This document shows, one piece after another, positions 1 through 5,484 of a DNA stretch of 6,702 nt. The notes beneath the pieces are model-generated. The model was not told the DNA's origin. It worked only from the letters and a program-made list of their open reading frames with translations, and ran no database searches. A program made the position numbers and the translations under genes. How positions within the stretch are numbered: the stretch's first letter is position 1; each line of letters begins with the position of its first letter. The DNA comes from Xanthobacteraceae bacterium. GTDB lineage: Bacteria; Pseudomonadota; Alphaproteobacteria; Rhizobiales; Xanthobacteraceae. Location: the NCBI GenBank assembly GCA_030044035.1, contig JASHWN010000126.1, positions 1 through 6,702 of the forward strand. The letters run 5' to 3'.

Positions 1-481
1 GGCGCGGACCGCCCCACACGCCGATGATAACGAACATCGGAATGAGACCGCCTTCGAAGAAGAAATAGAACAGCACCAGATCGAGCGCGCAGAAGGTGCC
101 GACCATGAGCGTTTCCATCACCAGAAAGGTGATCATGTAGGCGCGCACGAGGCGTTGGACTGAGGTCCAGCTCGCCAGGATGCAGATCGGCATCAAGCCC
201 GTGGTGAGGATCACGAACGGCAGCGAAATGCCGTCGACGCCCATCGAAAAACCGATGGCGTTGCCGAGCCATGGGCCTTTTTCGACGAACTGAAAGTCGG
301 GCGAGGACGGATCGAAGCGCCAGACCAGGATCAGCGATATGATGAACGTGATCAGCGTGGTCCACAGCGCCAGCCAGCGCGCGTTGCGCACGCCGGCTTC
401 GTCATCGCTCAGAAAGGCGATGAACAACGCGCCGGCGATCGGCAGGAAGGTGACGACGGACAGGATCGGCCAGCTCGTCAT
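1..481 (-). CDS. nuoM: NADH-quinone oxidoreductase subunit M (NuoM), N-terminal part, cut by window edge
   Basis: NuoM is one of the three antiporter-like proton-pumping subunits of the complex I membrane arm. The first 160 codons are visible, starting MTSWPILSVVTFLPIAGALF. The gene runs off the window after GVWGGPR; the family is usually about 500 residues. Seen here: a first hydrophobic helix (about residues 5-24), a second (about 38-54), a short periplasmic stretch with DFQFVEKGPW, the family motif GFSMGVDGISLPFV (77-90), then further helices. The segment FYFFFEGGLIPMF carries E143, which matches the essential transmembrane glutamate E144 of E. coli NuoM. The start is supported by GGAG at 489-492, seven bases upstream, and by the ATGA overlap with the nuoL stop, which suggests translational coupling. 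The identification is firm; only the missing C-terminus is unknown. Confidence 0.95.
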   Translation of the reverse strand, partial: MTSWPILSVVTFLPIAGALFIAFLSDDEAGVRNARWLALWTTLITFIISLILVWRFDPSSPDFQFVEKGPWLGNAIGFSMGVDGISLPFVILTTGLMPICILASWTSVQRLVRAYMITFLVMETLMVGTFCALDLVLFYFFFEGGLIPMFVIIGVWGGPR

Positions 482-2571
482 CCGTGCGCTCCGTAGAACA
501 TGAACCAGGTCACGGCCGCGGCAACGCCGATCAGCATGGCGAAGGCATAGTGATAGAGGTAACCGGTCTGCAGGCGGATGACGTTGCGGGTGACGTCGAG
601 CACGCGTGCCGAGACGCCGTCAGGCCCGAAGCCATCGATGATAAAACCGTCGCCGTCCTTCCAGAGCAGCCGGCCGAGCCAGATCGTCGGGCGGACGAAC
701 AGAAAGTCGTAGATCTCGTCGAAGTACCACTTGTTGAGCAGGAATTTGTAGAGCAGCTGCTGCTGGCGGGCCAATTCCACGGGCAGATCCGGCCGCCAAA
801 TATAAAACTGCCAGGCGATCAGAAAGCCGATGATCATCATCAGCGTGGGCATGAGCGAAAGCCAAAGCGGCAGCTTCTCGGCTTCCTCGTACAGCGTGTT
901 GGCGATGCCGAGCTGCAGCGAGCCGCGGAAGAACTCGTCGGCACCGTGGCCGGTGAACAGGGCGAGCGCTGGATAGCCGGCGGCGATTGCGCCGATGGCG
1001 AGGATCCCGAGCGGTACCAGCATGGTCAGGGGCGTCTCATGCGCCGCCTCGTAGTGCTCGCGGTCGTGCGGAGTGCCGTGGAACGTCATGAAAATGAGCC
1101 GCCAGGAATAGAACGCGGTCAGCGCCGCGGCGCCGAGAGTCATGGCGAAGCCGTAGACCGCCATCGGATTGTTGCTGACGAACGCCGACTCGATGATGGC
1201 GTCCTTGGAGAAATAGCCGGCGGTGAGTGGAAAGCCGGTGAGCGCCAGGGTGCCGATCAGCATAGTGGCGTAGGTGAACGGCAGCTTGCGCCACAGACCG
1301 CCCATGTGCCGCATGTCCTGCTCGTGATGCATAGCGATGATCACCGAGCCCGAGCAGAGGAACAGCAGCGCCTTGAAGGAAGCGTGCGTGAACAGGTGGA
1401 ACATGCCGACCGAATAGGCGCCGACGCCCATGGCCGTGAACATGTAACCGAGCTGCGACATGGTCGAATAAGCGATCACGCGTTTGATGTCGTTCTGCAC
1501 CAGCCCAATGGTCGCGGCAAACATGCAGGTCGTCGCGCCGATGAAAGTGACGAAGGCCGACGCCCCCGGCGACAGCGAGAACAATGGCGACAGCCGCGCC
1601 ACCATGAACACGCCCGCGGTCACAATGGTGGCGGCGTGTAACAGTGCCGAGACCGGCGTTGGCGCTTCCATAGCGTCAGGCAGCCAGGTGTGCAGCAGGA
1701 ACTGCGCCGACTTTCCCATCGCGCCCATGAACAGAAGCAGGCAGATAACGGTCAGCGCGTCCAAATCCCAGCTCAGGAAATGAAAGCTCTTGCCGACCAG
1801 GCCCGGTGCTTGCGCGAATATCGTGTCGTAATCGACCGCCCCAGTGAGAAAGAACACCGCAAAAATTCCGAGCGAAAATCCGAAGTCGCCGACACGCGTG
1901 ACGACGAAGGCCTTGATTGCGGCCGCGTTGGATTCGGGCCTGTAGTACCAGTAACCGATCAGCAGATAGCTGGTGAGACCGACGCCCTCCCAGCCGAAGA
2001 ACAATTGCACCAGATTGTCGGCCGTCACCAGCGTCAGCATGGCGAAGGTGAAGAACGACAGATAGGAGAAGAAGCGCGGCTTGTACGGCTCGTCCTCCAT
2101 GTAGCCGATTGCGTAGAGGTGCACGAGCGCCGACACCGTGGTCACCACGACCAGCATCACCGCGGTGAGCGGATCGATGCGCAGCGCCCAGTCGGAATGC
2201 AGGTCGGCAAAGCTGATGAAGCTGAACAGGTGCACGCGCACGTCGTGGCCGGCAATGCCGACGTCGTAGAATGCGTACCAGGACAACAAGCAGGCGATGA
2301 CCAGGAACGTCGTGGTGATCAGCTCGGCCGGCTGCGAACCGGCAACAGACGGCTCAGCCGCCGGTTCCTCGACGTGGCTGTTGGCGAAGGCGGCGTGCGG
2401 CTCGTGCGGCGACGGCGCGGCACGCGGCCGGTCCTCGGCAACGGGCGGCGCCGCATGGTCGTCGTGCGGCGGGGGATCTTCGCCGGGGAAGCGGTTGCGC
2501 GCGCCGACCAGCGAAATCACGCCGGCAATGATCGAGCCGAGCAGCGGCAGGGCGACGATGGTTTCGTACAT
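478..2571 (-). CDS. nuoL: NADH-quinone oxidoreductase subunit L (NuoL)
   Basis: NuoL is the distal antiporter-like subunit of complex I, with a long lateral helix running along the membrane arm. The protein has 697 residues, long for the family (E. coli is about 610). Much of the excess is a His/Pro/Ala-rich acidic insert at about residues 27-82, between the first and second membrane helices. Conserved pump residues are present: E195 in GWEGVG, K220 and R226 in KAFVVTRVGDF, K287 in MGKSAQ, H312 in LLHAATIVTAG, K400 in HASFKALLFL and K456-D457 in YFSKDAII. They align with E. coli E144, K229, H254, K342 and K399. Residues about 600-665 form the lateral-helix region (LLNKWYFDEIYDF), and a final helix at about 673-692 anchors it. 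The start is the only sensible ATG: an upstream ATG runs into TAG within five codons. The ribosome site (GCGGA-like) is weak. The gene follows the palindromic repeat after 22 bases and overlaps nuoM by four. Confidence 0.98.
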   Translation of the reverse strand: MYETIVALPLLGSIIAGVISLVGARNRFPGEDPPPHDDHAAPPVAEDRPRAAPSPHEPHAAFANSHVEEPAAEPSVAGSQPAELITTTFLVIACLLSWYAFYDVGIAGHDVRVHLFSFISFADLHSDWALRIDPLTAVMLVVVTTVSALVHLYAIGYMEDEPYKPRFFSYLSFFTFAMLTLVTADNLVQLFFGWEGVGLTSYLLIGYWYYRPESNAAAIKAFVVTRVGDFGFSLGIFAVFFLTGAVDYDTIFAQAPGLVGKSFHFLSWDLDALTVICLLLFMGAMGKSAQFLLHTWLPDAMEAPTPVSALLHAATIVTAGVFMVARLSPLFSLSPGASAFVTFIGATTCMFAATIGLVQNDIKRVIAYSTMSQLGYMFTAMGVGAYSVGMFHLFTHASFKALLFLCSGSVIIAMHHEQDMRHMGGLWRKLPFTYATMLIGTLALTGFPLTAGYFSKDAIIESAFVSNNPMAVYGFAMTLGAAALTAFYSWRLIFMTFHGTPHDREHYEAAHETPLTMLVPLGILAIGAIAAGYPALALFTGHGADEFFRGSLQLGIANTLYEEAEKLPLWLSLMPTLMMIIGFLIAWQFYIWRPDLPVELARQQQLLYKFLLNKWYFDEIYDFLFVRPTIWLGRLLWKDGDGFIIDGFGPDGVSARVLDVTRNVIRLQTGYLYHYAFAMLIGVAAAVTWFMFYGAHG

Positions 2572-2598
2572 GCCGCTATTCCGCTCTCATGACCGTTT

Positions 2599-2641
2599 CC
2601 CGGATGCGGTGCAGCGCGAAGCGGTGCACCGCTGATCCGGG
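2599..2641. repeat. Hairpin one of the palindromic repeat (nuoL side)
   Basis: CCCGGAT (2599-2605) pairs with ATCCGGG (2635-2641), and GCGGTGCA (2606-2613) pairs with TGCACCGC (2625-2632). Two unpaired bases (TG, 2633-2634) bulge on one side, and an 11-base loop containing GCGAAG caps the stem. In the nuo transcript this is the second hairpin met by RNA polymerase, 27 bases before the nuoL start. No T tract follows it on the minus strand, so a classical intrinsic terminator is unlikely. Confidence 0.8.
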
Positions 2642-2672
2642 ATCGTGACAACCGCCGCGTTGGTAACGATCG

Positions 2673-2711
2673 CGGGTCTGCAGCGCACCACTTCGTGCTG
2701 CGCTGCGCCCG
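2673..2711. repeat. Hairpin two of the palindromic repeat (nuoK side)
   Basis: GCAGCGCA (2680-2687) pairs with TGCGCTGC (2699-2706). The stem extends inward through CAC/GTG (2689-2691 with 2695-2697) to a TTC loop, and outward through CGGG (2673-2676) with CCCG (2708-2711) after a small asymmetric internal loop. It is the inverted counterpart of hairpin one and lies 32 bases beyond the nuoK stop. Confidence 0.78.
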
Positions 2712-2743
2712 GGAAACGAAACCGTGCCCTGCATGCTCACGCT

Positions 2744-3052
2744 TCAGCCCTTCAACAGATCGATGTCTTCGACCGCGATCGAGCCGCGGTTGCGGAAATA
2801 GGCGACGAGAATGGCAAGCCCGATGGCCGACTCCGCCGCCGCCACCGTGAGCACGATCAGCGCGTAGACCTGGCCGACGATGTCGCCCAGAAAGCTCGAG
2901 AACGCGACCAGATCGATGTTGACCGCGAGCAAAATGAGCTCGATCGACATCAGGATGATGATGACGTTCTTACGGTTGAGGAAGATGCCGAAAATCCCCA
3001 GCGTGAACACGATCGCGGCGACCGCGAGATAATGGCCGAGCCCGATGATCAT
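2744..3052 (-). CDS. nuoK: NADH-quinone oxidoreductase subunit K (NuoK)
   Basis: NuoK is a small three-helix subunit of the complex I membrane arm, related to MrpC. It forms part of the charged axis between the quinone module (NuoH) and the antiporter-like pumps. At 102 residues it is full length for the family (about 100). Helices lie at about residues 5-25, 30-52 and 62-85. The two membrane glutamates needed for proton transfer are present: E38 in [11 protein letters not shown] and E74 in [13 protein letters not shown], equivalent to E. coli E36 and E72. The start ATG overlaps the nuoJ stop as ATGA and has a strong ribosome site, AGGGGG at 3057-3062, four bases upstream. Translation is therefore probably both coupled to nuoJ and independently primed. 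The 172-base repeat region follows. Confidence 0.98.
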   Translation of the reverse strand: MIIGLGHYLAVAAIVFTLGIFGIFLNRKNVIIILMSIELILLAVNIDLVAFSSFLGDIVGQVYALIVLTVAAAESAIGLAILVAYFRNRGSIAVEDIDLLKG

Positions 3053-3657
3053 GACACCCCCTGCCCCGGCTTGACCTTGACCAGCTCGATGGCGCTGGCG
3101 CGCCGGCGCGCGATCTGTGCGGCGATGTTTTGGCGCCGCACTTGCGGCTTGTGCTGCAGCGTCATGACGATGGCGCCGATCATGGCAATCAGCAGGATGA
3201 CGCCCGCCGCCTCGAAGAAATAGACGTAGCGGGTGTAGAGCACGAGGCCGAGCGCCTCGGTGTTGCTGACGTTGGCGGCGATCGGAGCGGCGGGATGCGC
3301 GGTAGGAGGCGCGATCGCCCAGCCGCCGACCAGGATCAGAAGCTCGGCAAGCAGCACCGCGCCGATCAGCGCGCCGATCGGCAGGTAGTTGAGGAAGCCG
3401 CGACGCAGCTCGGTGAAATCGACGTCGAGCATCATCACCACGAACAGGAACAGCACGGCGACGGCGCCGACATAGACGACGATCAGAATCATCGCCAAAA
3501 ACTCGGCGCCCAACAGCACGAACAGGCCGGCGGCATTGACAAACGCCAGAATGAGAAACAGCACCGAATGCACGGGATTGCGCGCGGAAATCACCATCAC
3601 CGCCGACGCGACGGTGACGCCAGCAAACAGATAAAAGAAGATGGCGTGAATGATCAT
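3049..3657 (-). CDS. nuoJ: NADH-quinone oxidoreductase subunit J (NuoJ)
   Basis: NuoJ is a five-helix subunit of the complex I membrane arm, next to NuoH, NuoK and NuoA. Its third helix carries the pi-bulge implicated in coupling quinone reduction to pumping. At 202 residues it fits the family (about 165-210). Seen here: the signature [22 protein letters not shown] in the first two helices (split here only by reading position 23-44), E52, and the third-helix motif [18 protein letters not shown] with Y62, matching E. coli Y59. Helices four and five lie at about 93-112 and 147-167. The last 34 residues form a soluble, basic tail (RRQ, ARRR, KVKPG). The start is 12 bases after the nuoI stop, with no obvious ribosome site in that gap. 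Reinitiation after nuoI may drive its translation. The stop overlaps the nuoK start. Confidence 0.97.
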   Translation of the reverse strand: MIIHAIFFYLFAGVTVASAVMVISARNPVHSVLFLILAFVNAAGLFVLLGAEFLAMILIVVYVGAVAVLFLFVVMMLDVDFTELRRGFLNYLPIGALIGAVLLAELLILVGGWAIAPPTAHPAAPIAANVSNTEALGLVLYTRYVYFFEAAGVILLIAMIGAIVMTLQHKPQVRRQNIAAQIARRRASAIELVKVKPGQGVS

Positions 3658-3669
3658 GAGCGGCCGGTC

Positions 3670-4158
3670 TTATCTATAGGGCGCATCGAGCGCAATGTTC
3701 TTGGCGAGCTCCCGCTCCCAGCGATCGCCGTTGGCAAGGAGCCGCTCCTTGTCGTAGTAAAGCTCCTCGCGGGTCTCGGTGGCGAATTCGAAATTCGGCC
3801 CCTCGACGATGGCATCGACCGGGCAGGCCTCCTGGCACAGGCCGCAATAGATGCATTTGACCATATCGATGTCGTAGCGCGTGGTGCGGCGGGTGCCGTC
3901 GTTGCGGCGCGGCCCGGCCTCGATGGTGATGGCCTGCGCCGGGCAGATCGCCTCGCACAGCTTGCAGGCGATGCAGCGTTCCTCGCCGTTCGGATAGCGG
4001 CGCAGCGCGTGCTCGCCGCGAAAGCGCGGCGAGATCGGGTTCTTCTCGAACGGATAGTTGATGGTCGCCTTCGGCTTGAAGAAATAGCGCATCGATAGCA
4101 CGAAGCCCTCGACGAATTCCTTCAGAAATATCGAACGGGCGGCCTGATCGAGCTTCAT
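3670..4158 (-). CDS. nuoI: NADH-quinone oxidoreductase subunit I (NuoI), 2x[4Fe-4S] ferredoxin-type
   Basis: NuoI is a peripheral-arm subunit of complex I that carries clusters N6a and N6b and passes electrons toward NuoB and quinone. The protein has 162 residues, the usual alphaproteobacterial size. Two CxxCxxCxxxCP motifs are intact: C62, C65, C68, C72 ([13 protein letters not shown]) and C102, C105, C108, C112 ([13 protein letters not shown]). An N-terminal amphipathic segment ([17 protein letters not shown]) attaches it to the membrane arm, followed by the family stretch [21 protein letters not shown] chose the ATG at 4158 because [15 protein letters not shown] matches family N-termini and GAGGA (4163-4167) lies four bases upstream. 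The open frame continues to 4392, but that extension lies over the small membrane-protein gene and is not NuoI-like. The nuoJ start follows the stop after 12 bases. Confidence 0.98.
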   Translation of the reverse strand: MKLDQAARSIFLKEFVEGFVLSMRYFFKPKATINYPFEKNPISPRFRGEHALRRYPNGEERCIACKLCEAICPAQAITIEAGPRRNDGTRRTTRYDIDMVKCIYCGLCQEACPVDAIVEGPNFEFATETREELYYDKERLLANGDRWERELAKNIALDAPYR

Positions 4159-4162
4159 GGCG

Positions 4163-4167
4163 TCCTC
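4163..4167 (-). promoter_or_regulatory. Ribosome binding site that fixes the nuoI start
   Basis: GAGGA on the minus strand, four bases before the ATG at 4158. It supports this start over upstream in-frame codons. It lies in the 16-base gap after the stop of the small gene. Confidence 0.75.
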
Positions 4168-4174
4168 ATGCCGG

Positions 4175-4441
4175 CTAATGCAGCGCCGGCGCGCCCGCCG
4201 TACCGGCGAGCGCCTTGCCGATCCAATAGCCGAGCGTCGCCAGGACGGCGATGTCGATTGCCAGGATGGAGCGCCGCACCAGTGCGATCCGGCTCTCGAA
4301 ATCCTCGCGTTTCTCCAGCGCCATCGGACCGCTCTGCGCGCGCAGATGCCGGTCGACGATGCGGATCGCCGGCGCATAGGCCACGACGGCAACGATCGTT
4401 CCGATCAGCGCGCCGAGCCAGCCCGGCAGCGAGTATTCCAT
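4175..4441 (-). CDS. Small two-helix membrane protein of unknown function between nuoH and nuoI
   Basis: I do not recognise a named family. The 88-residue product starts [20 protein letters not shown] and has two predicted membrane helices, at about residues 8-25 and 57-79. A hydrophilic middle (about 27-57) is rich in Arg and Lys (R27, R31, R34, K44, R45, R51, R56, R57). The positive-inside rule puts this loop in the cytoplasm and both ends outside. It looks like a real gene: GGAG (4448-4451) lies six bases before the ATG, the ATG is 12 bases after the nuoH stop, and the nuoI start follows 16 bases after its TAG. Classical nuo operons have no gene here. I have an unverified impression that related Hyphomicrobiales carry a small hypothetical gene at this position. 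A complex I accessory or assembly protein is a reasonable guess from position only; there is no motif evidence for it. Confidence 0.8.
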   Translation of the reverse strand: MEYSLPGWLGALIGTIVAVVAYAPAIRIVDRHLRAQSGPMALEKREDFESRIALVRRSILAIDIAVLATLGYWIGKALAGTAGAPALH

Positions 4442-4447
4442 CGGGCG

Positions 4448-4451
4448 CTCC
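4448..4451 (-). promoter_or_regulatory. Ribosome binding site of the small nuoH-nuoI intergenic gene
   Basis: GGAG on the minus strand, six bases upstream of the ATG at 4441. It sits wholly within the 12-base gap after the nuoH stop. A dedicated ribosome site in such a short gap is good evidence that the small frame is translated. Confidence 0.7.
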
Positions 4452-4453
4452 GT

Positions 4454-5479
4454 TCATTTTGCCGCCCAGCCGGTGACCTGCAGCACGGCGGCGACGATCG
4501 CGACCATCGCCAGCGAAACCGGCAAAAACACCTTCCAGCCGAGCCGCATCAATTGATCGTAGCGATAACGCGGCACGAACGCCTTGACCATGGCGAACAT
4601 GAAGAACACGAACGCCGCCTTCAAGACGAACCAGATCACTCCCGGAATCCAGGTGAACGGCACCACCGGGAACGGCGGCAGCCAGCCGCCGAAGAACAGA
4701 ATCGTGCACATGGCGCACATCGTGCTGATCGCCACGTACTCGCCGAGCATCAGCATCATGTAGGGCGTCGAGCCATACTCGACCATGTAGCCGGCGACGA
4801 GTTCCGATTCAGCCTCTATCAGATCGAACGGCGGGCGGTTGGTCTCGGCCAGTGCCGAGACGAAAAAGATCACCAGCATGGGCAGGAGCGGCAGCCAGAA
4901 CCAGCCCAACAACCCCCACGCGCTATTCTGCGCCTCTACGATAGCGGACAGATTGAGCGAGCCCACACATAAGAGCACGGTAATGAACACGAACCCGATC
5001 GATACCTCGTAGGACACCATCTGCGCCGCCGAGCGCAGCGCAGCGAGGAACGGGTATTTGGAGTTCGACGCCCACCCCGCCATGATGACGCCGTAGACGC
5101 CGAGCGACGAAATAGCGAAGATATAAAGAACGCCGACGTTGATGTTGGCGATCACCCAGCCGGCGCTGACCGGAATCACCGCCCAGGCGGCCAGCGCCAA
5201 GGTCGTCGTGACCACCGGGGCGAGGAGAAACACGCCCTTGTTGGCGCCGGCCGGAATGACCGGCTCCTTGAGCACGAACTTGATCAGGTCGGCGAACGAT
5301 TGCCACAGGCCCCACGGCCCCACCACGTTCGGGCCGCGCCGGATCTGCACCGCCGCCCAGATCTTGCGGTCGGCATAGAGCAGATAGGCGACCGTGATCA
5401 AAAGCAGCACGAGCAACAGCACGCTTTGGCCGAGCACGATCAGGAACGGCAACAGATAATCGGACCAGACCGCAGCCAT
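4454..5479 (-). CDS. nuoH: NADH-quinone oxidoreductase subunit H (NuoH)
   Basis: NuoH is the membrane subunit that forms most of the quinone-binding chamber of complex I and links it to the proton channels. The protein has 341 residues, within the usual range (about 320-350), with about eight helices. Conserved landmarks are present: [18 protein letters not shown] (47-64) with KFVLKEP behind it, the [17 protein letters not shown] segment with E158, and the signature [20 protein letters not shown] (211-230) followed by GYMVEY. Together these give E212, D219, E223, E226 and E234 at the quinone-cavity loop. The start at 5479 gives [20 protein letters not shown], leading straight into the first helix. 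GGAG at 5488-5491 lies eight bases upstream inside the last codons of nuoG. The open frame extends to 5794, but that part overlaps nuoG and has no NuoH character. The nuoG stop is five bases upstream. Confidence 0.98.
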   Translation of the reverse strand: MAAVWSDYLLPFLIVLGQSVLLLVLLLITVAYLLYADRKIWAAVQIRRGPNVVGPWGLWQSFADLIKFVLKEPVIPAGANKGVFLLAPVVTTTLALAAWAVIPVSAGWVIANINVGVLYIFAISSLGVYGVIMAGWASNSKYPFLAALRSAAQMVSYEVSIGFVFITVLLCVGSLNLSAIVEAQNSAWGLLGWFWLPLLPMLVIFFVSALAETNRPPFDLIEAESELVAGYMVEYGSTPYMMLMLGEYVAISTMCAMCTILFFGGWLPPFPVVPFTWIPGVIWFVLKAAFVFFMFAMVKAFVPRYRYDQLMRLGWKVFLPVSLAMVAIVAAVLQVTGWAAK

Positions 5480-5484
5480 CTTGT

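Larger units (their letters stand above)
2594..2718. repeat. Large imperfect palindrome made of two inverted REP-like hairpins
   Basis: The nuoK-nuoL gap (2572-2743) is almost entirely one inverted repeat. Its ends are CGTTTCCCGG (2594-2603) and CCGGGAAACG (2709-2718). The two 63-base halves match at about 48 positions when one is reversed. Each half also folds by itself: hairpin one spans 2599-2641 and hairpin two 2673-2711. A small central stem joins them (ATCGT 2642-2646 with ACGAT 2666-2670, CAAC 2649-2652 with GTTG 2659-2662). The layout resembles paired REP units in a BIME. From memory, repeats with these ends and GCAGCGCA-like stems are abundant between genes in Bradyrhizobium and Rhodopseudomonas relatives; I cannot count copies here. 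It could modulate mRNA stability or expression between nuoK and nuoL, or be a neutral mobile repeat. No open reading frame of note belongs to this gap. Confidence 0.8.

Noticed and set aside
484..1641. Long plus-strand open frame (385 codons) opposite nuoL, with others at 1690-2592 and 3130-4098
   Set aside because: They lie antisense to clear nuo genes, have compositions dominated by Arg, His, Glu, Gln and Asp, and show no recognisable domain. High-GC coding strands often leave such open antisense frames.
2599..2711. Rho-independent terminator after nuoK
   Set aside because: The hairpins are strong, but no T-rich tract follows either one on the minus strand, and complex I genes continue right after.
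4159..4392. Upstream extension of the NuoI frame
   Set aside because: It overlaps the small membrane-protein gene, is Arg/Ser-rich and unlike NuoI, and a good ribosome site sits just before the internal ATG at 4158.
4155..4718. Minus-strand frame of 187 codons overlapping nuoH and the small gene
   Set aside because: It overlaps well-identified nuoH in another frame, with Arg/Gly/Ala-rich content and no motif; a shadow frame.
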